Assembly (NCBI GenBank): GCA_031549885.1 | Contig: JAVBPD010000002.1 | Span: 1 to 64,000, forward strand | Direction: 5' to 3' | From: WQUF01 sp031549885 | GTDB taxonomy: Bacteria > Bacillota > Clostridia > Clostridiales > Clostridiaceae | DNA length: 64,000 nucleotides | Shown here: in pieces, positions 1 to 8,073 of the stretch | How positions within the stretch are numbered: the first letter of the stretch is position 1 | How the letters are laid out: every line of letters begins with the position of its first letter | Notes under the pieces: generated by a model | The model's database searches: none | The model's input: the letters and a program-made list of their open reading frames with translations, nothing else | What the model was told of the DNA's origin: nothing | Translations under genes and position numbers: made by a program

Positions 1-1
1 A

Positions 2-262
2 GATGAATTAACCCCAATGAAAACAAAAATAACTGTAGAAGTTCACAGGGATATTGCAAACCCACTCCTTGAGCATTTGTTATCTTTTAAAAAAAGTCAT
101 GCAAGTAAAATTGCAGCAAATAGGATGAAGGGAAAATATAACAATGTGTTTAAAGTTAGGGTTAATGAAGAAGATATGGGATTTTATATAGAGAAAAATA
201 TAATTGACGAAAAACTTCTTAAAAAATTACAATCCATGACAATAGGAGAAATCATAAAGTAA
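2..262 (+). CDS. hypothetical protein, possibly 5'-truncated by window edge
   Basis: Unrecognised small basic protein. The first ATG is at 17, giving 81 residues, but the same frame is open without a stop back to base 2 and no Shine-Dalgarno sequence precedes that ATG. The true start may therefore lie outside the window and this may be the C-terminal end of a longer protein. The sequence is rich in Lys, Ile and Asn, with no signal peptide, membrane segment or cysteine motif. The stop at 260-262 is followed by two hairpins (about 323-356 and 379-407) that could end transcription. No function is assigned. Confidence 0.5.
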   Translation, partial: DELTPMKTKITVEVHRDIANPLLEHLLSFKKSHASKIAANRMKGKYNNVFKVRVNEEDMGFYIEKNIIDEKLLKKLQSMTIGEIIK

Positions 263-378
263 TTCTTTAAAATATTTTCTAATTTAAAATAAACCAAAAA
301 TACAAATGATCGTTTTAAGTTTAAACCTTTTGAAAAAAATTAATCAAGAAAGGTTTTATTGTTATACAAATAATCCCA

Positions 379-423
379 AATTAGTTTTAAATTAATTAAA
401 ACTAATTCGAAATTATTTTTTTA
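379..423. terminator. intrinsic terminator-like inverted repeat
   Basis: Perfect 12-bp inverted repeat (379-390 with 396-407) with a 5-nt loop, followed by an A/T-rich run of T. It lies between the left-edge gene and the convergent secreted-protein gene and may serve both. The stem is almost all A/T, so its strength is uncertain. Confidence 0.5.
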
Positions 424-494
424 AAACAAATTCTTGTCTAAAAATTTATATTTTATAAAAGTAACATCTTAACTGCAATTTTTTAAAGATACAG

Positions 495-1205
495 TTAATT
501 ATTTTGCGCAGCTTTAATAGAATCTGCTTGAGCCTTCGTTAAGATGCCATTATTTACTAAATCAGTAAGAAAATCCACCCTTTGTTTATCTTTATTATTT
601 GTAAAATAAGCTTGTTTTTCATCACCAGTCATTCCTTGAAATTTTTCCTTTATAGTTTCTCTATCTAATTGCTTTTGATTAATATAAGCTGTGATTTTAT
701 CTGCAGTTGCTTGATCTATTATTCCCTTAGACACAAAGTCATTTACATTAAATTTATTTGAAAATGCTTTTTTATCTCTTTCAATTTTAACTGGCATAGA
801 AGACTTAATTGAATCCGCCTGAGCCTCAGTTATTATTCCTTGTGATACCATTTGAGCAAATGGATCGATTTTATCTTTATTTTCCTCAAAATATGCTTTT
901 CTATCAGCTTCGCTCATAGACTTAATTTTATCCATTTGAGATTGAATATTAGGTTTGAATTGTTCCATAAATGCTTTCATCTTATCAGCTGTTGTTTGAT
1001 CTATTATTCCTTTAGCAACAAGTTGTGAAAAATCAAAACCTCTTTCTTGAAAATCTCCTCTCTTTAGTGCACCTTGAGTTGAATTTTGGGTAGTTGGCGC
1101 AGCAGTGGAGGCGGTATTACTGGCAGCATACACAGACAAACCACCTGCTATTAAAGTCCCCACTGTCAATCCAGTTATCATAATACCTTTTAATTTTCTA
1201 TTCAT
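495..1205 (-). CDS. secreted protein with four internal repeats
   Basis: 236 residues with a classical signal peptide (basic start, hydrophobic segment about residues 8-25, Ala-rich cleavage region), so it is probably exported. The mature part carries four degenerate copies of a roughly 25-residue motif built on GIIDQxTADK or GILTKAQADSIK, at about residues 58-84, 116-135, 152-176 and 214-233. Charged helical linkers containing EADRKAYF or GDEKQAYF separate them. The ATG start has GGAGATG upstream. I recognise no enzyme family; repeated short helical motifs suggest a cell-wall or surface-associated structural role. It stands alone, with no operon partner in the same direction. Confidence 0.8.
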   Translation of the reverse strand: MNRKLKGIMITGLTVGTLIAGGLSVYAASNTASTAAPTTQNSTQGALKRGDFQERGFDFSQLVAKGIIDQTTADKMKAFMEQFKPNIQSQMDKIKSMSEADRKAYFEENKDKIDPFAQMVSQGIITEAQADSIKSSMPVKIERDKKAFSNKFNVNDFVSKGIIDQATADKITAYINQKQLDRETIKEKFQGMTGDEKQAYFTNNKDKQRVDFLTDLVNNGILTKAQADSIKAAQNN

Positions 1206-1305
1206 ATTACATCTCCATCTTTTAATTTGATTTAGCCATCTATGTTTAATGGTTATGTTATTATGATAATATTTAATTGTGATAAATCTTTGTTAAAAAC
1301 ATGGT

Positions 1306-1857
1306 TTAATTTTGAAATATTTTTTCCCTTACAGACATCAAGGAAAAGCCTAATAAATTTTCACCTTTCCACATTAAAGGATTGTAAATATTTTCATTAT
1401 CTTTTCCCATGCCAATTCCCCAAACCCTATCAAATGGACTTGCTTCAACTAATATCTTTTCACCTGTTGATAATAAAAACTGTTTTAAATTTTCGTTTTG
1501 AGAAAACTTTTCTATATTACCAGTTTTTACTATTTCAACTCTATTTTCAATCCAAATACTTTCATCGAAATTTTTAACTTTTCTTCCTAAAGCTTTTATA
1601 GTTTTTGGATCATGATTTTTTAAAATCTCATTTAACATTTCTTTGTCCTTAAAAAGCATTGCCTTTCCAGCCATCATATACTGTTCCATACATATGTATT
1701 TAATGTTTTCTACAACAAAATCACTGATCCACCACTGGCTTAAACAGCTTTCATTTAACTTGCCATTCTTTGATGGTGTGTGTCCCCAAAAAAACAAAAA
1801 GCTTAAATTTTTCTTTTTTTGAAATACTTCTCTTACTTCATAAATTGTTTTATACAT
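1306..1857 (-). CDS. NADAR-family (YbiA/DUF1768-like) protein
   Basis: 183-residue cytoplasmic protein matching the NADAR/YbiA family. That family includes the N-glycosidase of riboflavin intermediates and enzymes that remove ADP-ribose from guanine. Visible hallmarks are the early FFWGHTP segment, the CMEQYMMAGKA helix with the family Glu, and the C-terminal SPFDRVWGIGM stretch ending in NLLGF. The length is normal. The ATG overlaps the last 8 nt of kptA and is preceded by GGGGTG inside the kptA coding end, so the two genes are translationally coupled. The actual substrate cannot be read from sequence; coupling to an NAD-consuming enzyme suggests ADP-ribose chemistry. Confidence 0.85.
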   Translation of the reverse strand: MYKTIYEVREVFQKKKNLSFLFFWGHTPSKNGKLNESCLSQWWISDFVVENIKYICMEQYMMAGKAMLFKDKEMLNEILKNHDPKTIKALGRKVKNFDESIWIENRVEIVKTGNIEKFSQNENLKQFLLSTGEKILVEASPFDRVWGIGMGKDNENIYNPLMWKGENLLGFSLMSVREKIFQN

Positions 1858-2401
1858 TTTTCACCCCAAATTCAATGTATTCTACAGGTACATTATCAGT
1901 TAGAAATACGCCATTTTCAGATAAGTAAAACTTAAATCCATCCTCGCACATCTTTTTAGAATTAATTATTAAAACAACTGATTTTCCATGGCGCTGCCCT
2001 ACTTTTAAAGCAGTGTCCTTATCTAAAGAAAGATGAACATGATTTCTATCTTGTTTCGTTAAACCTTCACCTTTAATGCTATTAATAAACCTCTCAGCTG
2101 TTCCATGATATAAAACAACAGGAGGAGCGACCTCTTTTAATTCAACATCTACATTTATTGAATGGCCTTGATTTGCTCTAATTTTAGTTTTATCTTCATT
2201 AAAGCTATATCTTTTTTTATCATTTTTAAACACAACATCTTCTAAAGTTGCCATATTGATTTTATGTTTTGACTTATTCATAGCCTTTAATAGCTCTTCA
2301 ACATCAGCCCACCCATTTTCATCTAAAACAATGCCTATGGATTCAGGATGGTGCCTTAATACAAAGCTTAAAAACCTACCTAGTTTTATATTTTCGCTCA
2401 C
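1850..2401 (-). CDS. kptA: RNA 2'-phosphotransferase (Tpt1/KptA family)
   Basis: KptA uses NAD+ to remove a 2'-phosphate from RNA, releasing nicotinamide and ADP-ribose cyclic phosphate. Family signatures are all present: FVLRHHPE near the N terminus, IRANQGHS mid-protein, LYHGT and HVHLS, which include the catalytic Arg/His residues. I prefer the GTG at 2401 (183 residues) because GGAAGGA lies 5 nt upstream and the family begins close to this point; an ATG at 2419 has no such site. Bacteria have no known splicing that would leave 2'-phosphates, so its native role is open. It is followed by an overlapping NADAR gene. Confidence 0.92.
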   Translation of the reverse strand: MSENIKLGRFLSFVLRHHPESIGIVLDENGWADVEELLKAMNKSKHKINMATLEDVVFKNDKKRYSFNEDKTKIRANQGHSINVDVELKEVAPPVVLYHGTAERFINSIKGEGLTKQDRNHVHLSLDKDTALKVGQRHGKSVVLIINSKKMCEDGFKFYLSENGVFLTDNVPVEYIEFGVKNV

Positions 2402-2529
2402 ATTAATCCTTCCCATCATTTTTTTAAAGCTTTAAATATATTATAATTTTTATTCATTTTATTATTAACAAATCATATTGTCAATGTTTAGTCTTTTGTC
2501 TTAAAATATCAATATAAATTTTAAAAGGA

Positions 2530-2598
2530 ATGAATAAGATGTTTGAATTTAAAAGAAACTTCTCAATTAAAAAAGGCTTATTTAAAGCTAATTTTTAA
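2530..2598 (+). CDS. possible 22-residue micro-ORF ending in a terminator hairpin
   Basis: ATG at 2530 preceded by AAAAGGA, giving 22 codons and a TAA inside the left arm and loop of the hairpin at 2569-2624. The peptide is basic (Lys-rich) with no recognisable family. No plus-strand gene follows for 2 kb, so it is not an obvious leader peptide. It may be chance. Confidence 0.2.
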   Translation: MNKMFEFKRNFSIKKGLFKANF

Positions 2599-2624
2599 TT
2601 AGTTTTAAAATAAGTCTTTTTTTA
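2569..2624. terminator. long hairpin terminator
   Basis: Near-perfect stem of about 25 bp (left arm from 2569, right arm ending about 2623) with an A-run before and a T-run after it, so it can end transcription in either direction. It lies between the kptA promoter region and the DUF11 locus. Confidence 0.7.
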
Positions 2625-2641
2625 AATATCATATTGCTCAA

Positions 2642-2866
2642 TTATTCTTCTTTTATTTCAACACAATTTGAGCCGATACGATACATAACAGTATGTGATC
2701 CATAATAATCTCTCCATCCTTCTATATAAAAATTAGGAGCTGGTAAACGACCATTACTAACTTTAACTATATTGCTGCTGCAACAGAGTTCACCATTTAT
2801 ATATAAGAATGCTTGATTAGATATAGTGCACCAAAAATTATTACGCCTTTGACACTTGAAAGGTGA
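2642..2866 (-). pseudogene. out-of-frame continuation of the DUF11 gene
   Basis: An open frame of 74 sense codons with no usable start overlaps the end of the DUF11 gene in another frame and continues past it. The encoded peptide looks like real protein: KCQRRNNFWCT, then LYINGELCC and PNFYIEGWRDYYGSH, ending in CVEIKEE. It is Cys/Trp/Tyr-rich, unlike random AT-rich translation. The simplest reading is a frameshift near 2841-2870 that cut off the C-terminal domain of the DUF11 protein. Programmed frameshifting or a sequencing error are alternatives. Confidence 0.5.
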
Positions 2867-3242
2867 TTACAGTAGTTGTATTTGCATCAACTTCTAGTGC
2901 AGTTGGTGCTCCAAACTCTAAGGTTTGACCAGTTATTCTAAAGACTTGAGTTATATCAGTAACAGGAGTACCATCTTCTGTTATTGTAGCACTATCAACT
3001 ACATAAGTCATCTCGTCCTGTAATGTATCAGTAATTAGAACATTAGTTAAATTACTACTATCTGCACCAGTATTATCTAGTGTAATAGTATAAGTTAAAT
3101 ATCCACCTGCCCAAAATTCCTTATCTGCTGTTTTGTCAACTGATAAACCTGTGATATCTGTAACTGGATCTGCAAGTACATTAAATGGCTCATGTCCATC
3201 AAGAGATATATTCACCGTATTAGTATAAATCATCTTTTTCAC
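2841..3242 (-). CDS. DUF11-domain protein, probably C-terminally truncated
   Basis: 133 residues forming one DUF11-type beta-sandwich repeat: VDKTADKEFWAGGYLTYTITLDNTG, shortened here as the VDKTADK and YTITLDNTG motifs, then VLITDTL. It ends with ITFQVSK. Such repeats occur in clostridial surface and spore-coat-like proteins. There is no signal peptide. The ATG is preceded by AAAGGAAGTG. The two in-frame TAA codons at the end lie where another frame continues as a Cys/Trp-rich segment down to 2642, so the original protein may have been about 205 residues. Confidence 0.75.
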   Translation of the reverse strand: MKKMIYTNTVNISLDGHEPFNVLADPVTDITGLSVDKTADKEFWAGGYLTYTITLDNTGADSSNLTNVLITDTLQDEMTYVVDSATITEDGTPVTDITQVFRITGQTLEFGAPTALEVDANTTTVITFQVSKA

Positions 3243-3410
3243 TTCCTTTCACTTAATTTGGAGTTTTCATCCTCACACTTACTATATGAAAGTGGTATAA
3301 ATAATGTTAACAAAAAAATAGTTATTTAAATTGTTATTTATCAATTAATTTTACTGTTTAGTAAGTGCTTATAATATATTATGGCAACTTATATTAAATG
3401 GTTAAATTTA

Positions 3411-3441
3411 AAAGGACTATCTTACGACAGTCCTTATTTTT
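3411..3441. terminator. intrinsic terminator after the amidase gene
   Basis: AAGGACT (3412-3418) pairs with AGTCCTT (3429-3435) and is followed by a T-rich run on the plus strand. It can also work on the minus strand, downstream of the amidase. Confidence 0.65.
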
Positions 3442-3497
3442 AAACATTTATTAAATATTATTTAAGTAATGTTTATGTTAACAAATTTATTAAATTA

Positions 3498-4418
3498 TTA
3501 TTTTGGTACCTCTTGTATTGAATCTGCATATGCCCATCCAAGTGTATTAAAATGAAAAGGGGCTTTTCTGCTTAAAGGGGCCATTTTGGTTATTTTTCCA
3601 AGTTGATCATAATTAAAGTGGCTCTTTCCATTTCCTTCACTATCAGCATATACATATCCTATTAGCCTAACTGTATCTCCCACTTTTATTTCTTCAAGTT
3701 TAGCCCTTGCATTTGAAATAGCATTTATCCATGTTCCAGGAATATCCCCTTTAGTAGAAACATTTATGGCTCCTTCTACCTCTTTAAAAACATAGTAACT
3801 GCCTGTTTTTACTGTGCTTTTAACATTAAATCCATGTACAGCATCATAAGCAGTATAATAACCTGGAAGATCTCTATATATTCTATAATGTGGGCCTAAT
3901 TCAGATGGTCTATTATAATCATTCAATATATCTTCAACTCTTTGATTGAAGTTATACCACCAATTTGAAGCGATTATATTGTGAGGACAATTTTTTCCTG
4001 ACCAGTCTTTATGCATGAATAAAGATGGCCATACTTTAAAAACATTATGTCTAATCAAAATATCAGCTGCAAGCTCAATGGCATTTTTCTTTGCAATTTC
4101 AAAATTGCTCTCAGGATTTACACAAATTTCAATTGCAATTGTCTTATTGTTTCCATTTCCACTTCTTCCGTCTCCTGCATGCCAGGCTACTTCATTTTCA
4201 GGTATTGAATGAGTTATAATTTTGTCATCTACAGCATAATGCCATGAAATAGAATTATATTGACCTCCAGTTTGTAAAAATCTGGCATGACTAATGGCTC
4301 CTGCTCCCGTACCTGTATTAGCTGTTTCGTGAATTGTCACGCCTAAGAATTCACGTATTGTATGACCAGGACGGCAGTTTGACCCTTTTGGAGCCAACAT
4401 TTCTCTAATTTCAACCAT
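3498..4418 (-). CDS. N-acetylmuramoyl-L-alanine amidase (Amidase_2) with C-terminal wall-binding region
   Basis: Zinc amidase that cuts the MurNAc-L-Ala bond of peptidoglycan. Predicted zinc ligands are His30 (TIHET), His136 (MHKDW) and Cys144 (KNCPH); the catalytic domain spans about residues 1-165. The remaining 140 residues hold two short SH3-like modules (YYVFKEVEGAINVS; VRLIGYVYAD with TLGWAYAD) likely to bind the wall. There is no signal peptide, as in phage-type endolysins or autolysins released by lysis. The ATG is preceded by GAGGAGGAG. No holin gene or phage structural genes are nearby, so this may be a chromosomal autolysin or a phage remnant. Confidence 0.9.
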   Translation of the reverse strand: MVEIREMLAPKGSNCRPGHTIREFLGVTIHETANTGTGAGAISHARFLQTGGQYNSISWHYAVDDKIITHSIPENEVAWHAGDGRSGNGNNKTIAIEICVNPESNFEIAKKNAIELAADILIRHNVFKVWPSLFMHKDWSGKNCPHNIIASNWWYNFNQRVEDILNDYNRPSELGPHYRIYRDLPGYYTAYDAVHGFNVKSTVKTGSYYVFKEVEGAINVSTKGDIPGTWINAISNARAKLEEIKVGDTVRLIGYVYADSEGNGKSHFNYDQLGKITKMAPLSRKAPFHFNTLGWAYADSIQEVPK

Positions 4419-4525
4419 TTTTTTCTCCTCCTCGATTAATGGCTTAAAAAAACAAAGCCTATTTTACATTATTCATAATTTTTTAAAAAGTTCTTTTAGA
4501 ACAACAATTTTTAATTTTATTCATG

Positions 4526-4531
4526 TATAAT
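4526..4531 (+). promoter_or_regulatory. -10 element of the serine hydrolase promoter
   Basis: TATAAT preceded by ATG, giving a near-extended -10, 36 nt upstream of the AAGGAGGTG ribosome site of the gene at 4568. No convincing -35 is seen. Confidence 0.45.
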
Positions 4532-4567
4532 TATGTATATTAAAAATCTAGAAGGAGGTGATATATT

Positions 4568-5482
4568 ATGAAAAGCTCAATCTTTACTAATTTTAGAATT
4601 ACCATCTTAGAAAAACAATTAAATTTATATGGAATTGAAGTTTATATTAAAGATAAAGGGACTTTTTCACATAGGTGGAGGTTTGATGATAGTGAATGCT
4701 TATATTCTGGCACTAAAACATTTACTTCTATTGGTGTTGGCATTTGTTTGGATGAAGGAAGGTTTAATTTAACAGATTATGCACTTGATTTTTTTCCTGA
4801 ATATAAAGAAAATGCCTCCTTTAATTCTGATAAAATAACAATAAGAGACCTTTTGCACATGGCATCAGGTAAGTTAATATTGAGGATCATTCCAAAGGAA
4901 GATTCTTTATCTAAGCTTGATTATGCTGATCTTTTCTTTAGAGAGCCTTTATCTAAAGACCCTGGAGATTTTTTCTTTTATTCTAATGCATGCTCTTATA
5001 TGCTATCTAGAATAGTTGAAAAGGTTTCTGGATCAAATTTAAGGGATTTCCTCATTCCAAGGTTATTTGATGTTTTAGAAATTAAAAACCCTTTATGGCG
5101 CTCTGATGAATATGGTCATACAAATGGAGCATCTAAATTATATTTAACAACTAATGAATATCTTCGTTTAGGTATAATGCTTTTAAATAAGGGTGTATAC
5201 AACGATAAGCGTATAATATCAGAAAATTATTTAAACAAAGCACTTTCTGATATTGTTGATTCTAGCATTCAAGGCTTTGATGAACCTGAAACAAAGTGCG
5301 GTTATGGTTATCATCTTTGGCAATGCTCAAGGGAAGGAACTTTTAGAGCTGATGGTGTATTTGGACAATACTGCATAGTTGCACCTGATAAGGAAACTGT
5401 AGTTGCAGTTACTGCTCATGAAAGAAAGGAATCATATGAAATAGTTAGAGCTATATACGACGATATATTAGAAATAATTTAA
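4568..5482 (+). CDS. beta-lactamase-family serine hydrolase
   Basis: 304 residues of the penicillin-binding/beta-lactamase-like (COG1680) fold. The SxxK catalytic motif is seen as SGTK near residue 47, the YxN motif as YSN near 138, and a downstream HTNGASKLYLT segment sits where the family has its third active-site element. There is no signal peptide or membrane helix, so it is cytoplasmic, which suggests an esterase or peptidase rather than a drug-resistance beta-lactamase. A strong AAGGAGGTG sits just upstream of the ATG. It is a single gene divergent from the amidase. Substrate unknown. Confidence 0.88.
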   Translation: MKSSIFTNFRITILEKQLNLYGIEVYIKDKGTFSHRWRFDDSECLYSGTKTFTSIGVGICLDEGRFNLTDYALDFFPEYKENASFNSDKITIRDLLHMASGKLILRIIPKEDSLSKLDYADLFFREPLSKDPGDFFFYSNACSYMLSRIVEKVSGSNLRDFLIPRLFDVLEIKNPLWRSDEYGHTNGASKLYLTTNEYLRLGIMLLNKGVYNDKRIISENYLNKALSDIVDSSIQGFDEPETKCGYGYHLWQCSREGTFRADGVFGQYCIVAPDKETVVAVTAHERKESYEIVRAIYDDILEII

Positions 5483-5510
5483 GCAACTAGACAATCTCTC
5501 TAGTTGCTAT
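5482..5510. terminator. bidirectional terminator between convergent genes
   Basis: Perfect 10-bp stem AGCAACTAGA / TCTAGTTGCT (5482-5491 with 5499-5508). It spans the stop codons of both the serine hydrolase and the sulfatase. Confidence 0.8.
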
Positions 5511-6969
5511 TATGCTTTAAAATATGATTTAATACAGTTTTAGCTTTTCTACCCTTTATTAACACTTTGCCATCAGTATAGCCTTCTTCTCTATCCTTTA
5601 ATTCAAATATCAATTTTTTGCGCAAATAATCCACTCGCTCTTTATTTTCTGGTAAATTAATTGCATTAAAAAGCTCTTTAGGGTCATTTAAAAGGTCAAA
5701 GTATTGTTCTTCTCCAGTTTGAGAAAACCAAATGTATTTATCTTTTTTTGTAACAATAAATTCATTGGAATACTCTAAAAGCTCATGCTCACCATGAATA
5801 TATTCTCTTAATTCAAAATTTTCATCATATAAAGCCTTTAAAAAGCTTTTTCCATCAACATCCTGTGGAACTTCAATATTAGCCATATTAAGCAGCGTAG
5901 GCATAATATCTCTAAGTTCTATTAAAGAATTTATAACTTTATTTTGACTTGCATTTAAAATATTTCCTGGATCATAAATTATAAGTGGAACTCCAGAAGA
6001 GCCTTCATATGGCAAAGCCTTTCTAAAGAAATTGTGATCTCCCATCATATCTCCATGATCAGAAACAAAAATAAATATGGTTTCTTTTAAAATATTATGC
6101 TCACCAAAAGCTTGAAAAAGCCTTCCTAATTGGTGGTCAATGTGAGTGATTGAGCCATAATATGCCGCCTTAGCTCTATGCATGGATTTACCAGAAATAA
6201 TTCCCCATTTAGCATCGATATTAAGACCATTTTCCTTTATATCTTCTTTATCTGCCCATTCTCCAATTAAAGGATATTCAAAGCATTGTTTATCATACAT
6301 ATTAAAATAAAACTCTGGAGGGTCTAGAGGAGAATGAGGCCTTACAAATGATGTAAACATAAAAAAAGGCTTAGTGGTATCTCTTCTTCTTAAAAAATCT
6401 ATAGATTCACTTACACACCAATTTGTGGGATGATATTTTTCTTCATAGGGAAATGGCCTTGCAACCCAAGAGTTACATTCTAGTCCGCTGTCAGTTAAAT
6501 CACATTCTATACCCTTTTCTTTTTTTAACCAAAATAAGTAATCGTCATTATTTGCAAATGTTTCAGAAGCAATTCTTTTATAGTCTCTAGAATGATGTAA
6601 ATATCCATCGTGCAATATAACATTGTGAAAACCACATAAACTTCTTTCAGGAAAAACATGCATTTTACCTATGCTTTGAGTATGATAGCCTGCATTTGAA
6701 AATTCTGATGCAATAGTGTTTTTATAATTCCATGGTATTCCATCTTTATAGCCTACCCTGCCATGTTTTTTTTGAGAAAGCCCTGTTAAAAGTGCAGCAC
6801 GAGAAGGAATACATGAAGGCACCGCAGTATATGCCTTAGTAAACACAAAACCATTTCTTTTCATAGAATCTAAATTTGGTGTCTCCACAACAGGATGGCC
6901 TAAAGCGCCTAAACAATCCCTTCTCATCTGGTCCACTGTTATTAATACTATATTAGGTTTCTTCTCCAC
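5500..6969 (-). CDS. sulfatase (alkaline-phosphatase superfamily, Cys-type)
   Basis: 489-residue sulfate ester hydrolase. The N-terminal LITVDQMRRDCLG carries the metal-binding Asp, and SCIPSRAALLTG is the C-x-P-S-R maturation signature in which Cys becomes formylglycine. GKMH and FVSDHGDMMGDH give further active-site metal and substrate residues. A Cys-type sulfatase in an anaerobe needs the radical-SAM maturase anSME, which is not in this window. There is no signal peptide, so it acts inside the cell on imported sugars. The start is GTG with AAAGGAAG 8 nt upstream. It is last in a run with an N-acetylhexosamine kinase and a nucleotidyltransferase, so a sulfated amino-sugar substrate is likely. 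Confidence 0.92.
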   Translation of the reverse strand: MEKKPNIVLITVDQMRRDCLGALGHPVVETPNLDSMKRNGFVFTKAYTAVPSCIPSRAALLTGLSQKKHGRVGYKDGIPWNYKNTIASEFSNAGYHTQSIGKMHVFPERSLCGFHNVILHDGYLHHSRDYKRIASETFANNDDYLFWLKKEKGIECDLTDSGLECNSWVARPFPYEEKYHPTNWCVSESIDFLRRRDTTKPFFMFTSFVRPHSPLDPPEFYFNMYDKQCFEYPLIGEWADKEDIKENGLNIDAKWGIISGKSMHRAKAAYYGSITHIDHQLGRLFQAFGEHNILKETIFIFVSDHGDMMGDHNFFRKALPYEGSSGVPLIIYDPGNILNASQNKVINSLIELRDIMPTLLNMANIEVPQDVDGKSFLKALYDENFELREYIHGEHELLEYSNEFIVTKKDKYIWFSQTGEEQYFDLLNDPKELFNAINLPENKERVDYLRKKLIFELKDREEGYTDGKVLIKGRKAKTVLNHILKHNSN

Positions 6970-6984
6970 TTAATGCACTTCCTT

Positions 6985-8073
6985 TTATCTATAGCTTTTT
7001 ACTATTTTAATCATGCTATCCCATTTTTCATCCATTTCTTCTATAAGCTTAAATTGAACTCTGCACCTATCTAAATTATGACCTTCCCTTGAAATCTTAA
7101 AGTACTTATCATTTTCTAAATAATCTGTTAAAAACCTAATTCCATTTTCATAGGTCATAACTTTAGCTCCCATGCATAACATATCTATTTCATTTTCTGT
7201 AATTCCATCTCCCATTCCATCTAGGAAACCTTTTAAATAAGTTTCAAATAATTCTAAATTTAAACTTACTTTTTTTAAATCTTTTTCATCTTCAGCTGCG
7301 GTATTTGCTCCAAATCGTATGGACTCGCCAAAATCATTCACTAATAATCCCGGCATAACTGTATCAAGGTCTATTAAACAAATACCTTTATTGGTTTTTT
7401 TATCTATTAAAATATTATTTAATTTAGTATCATTGTGAGTTACCTTTAATGGCAATTCACCTCTTTCTTGCATATCAACAAGTATGCCCATTTCATCTTC
7501 TTTAGATAAAGCAAAATCAATTTCATTTTTCACTAATTTTACTCTGTCAAAAGCATCTTCATTAATTGCTTTTTTAAGGTTTTCTATTCTTTTTTTAGTA
7601 TTGTGAAAATCCTTTATAGTTTCGTTAAGTGTTTCTGCAGGAAAATCCTTTAATAAATTGTGAAACTTTCCTAATATTACTCCGCTTTCATAAAAATCTT
7701 CTAATTTTTCAATTCTGTCATAGCTTACAGTTCCTTCTATAAATTCAAAGGCTCTGTAATATTCACCATTTTCATCTATATAAAATGATTTGCCATCTTT
7801 GCAAAATATCACATTTAAGGTTTCTCTTTTATAATCTCCATGGTTTTTAATTATTTCATCTTTTAAATAAGAAGTTATATTAACTATATTTTCCATAAGG
7901 GCTTCTGGATCTTTAAACACGTATTTATTTATCCTTTGAAGTATATATTTGTTTATTTTATCATCCTCATCTTTAAATATAGCTATAATAGTGTCATTTA
8001 TATGTCCATTGCCATATGAATGCTTTTCTATACACTCCCCATTAAAGCAAAAACTATTTATTATATTATCCAT
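6985..8073 (-). CDS. nahK: N-acetylhexosamine 1-kinase (NahK-like)
   Basis: 362 residues of the aminoglycoside-phosphotransferase fold, closely resembling bifidobacterial NahK, which phosphorylates GlcNAc or GalNAc at C1 using ATP. Shared landmarks are YGNGHINDT, EGTVSYDRI, the catalytic-loop VTHNDTKLNNIL, the metal-binding IDLDTVMPG and DFGESIRFGAN. The ATG at 8073 is preceded by GGGAGG and overlaps the end of the upstream nucleotidyltransferase by 8 nt, so the two are co-translated. Together they would convert a free hexosamine to its 1-phosphate and then to an NDP-sugar, the route used in lacto-N-biose and mucin glycan salvage. Confidence 0.9.
   Translation of the reverse strand: MDNIINSFCFNGECIEKHSYGNGHINDTIIAIFKDEDDKINKYILQRINKYVFKDPEALMENIVNITSYLKDEIIKNHGDYKRETLNVIFCKDGKSFYIDENGEYYRAFEFIEGTVSYDRIEKLEDFYESGVILGKFHNLLKDFPAETLNETIKDFHNTKKRIENLKKAINEDAFDRVKLVKNEIDFALSKEDEMGILVDMQERGELPLKVTHNDTKLNNILIDKKTNKGICLIDLDTVMPGLLVNDFGESIRFGANTAAEDEKDLKKVSLNLELFETYLKGFLDGMGDGITENEIDMLCMGAKVMTYENGIRFLTDYLENDKYFKISREGHNLDRCRVQFKLIEEMDEKWDSMIKIVKSYR

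Noticed and set aside
3498..4418. Prophage indicated by the endolysin-like amidase
   Set aside because: No holin, tail, capsid, integrase or attachment repeat lies nearby.
7200..8073. Aminoglycoside resistance kinase
   Set aside because: The APH-type fold is present, but motifs match N-acetylhexosamine 1-kinase closely and the neighbours are sugar-activation genes.
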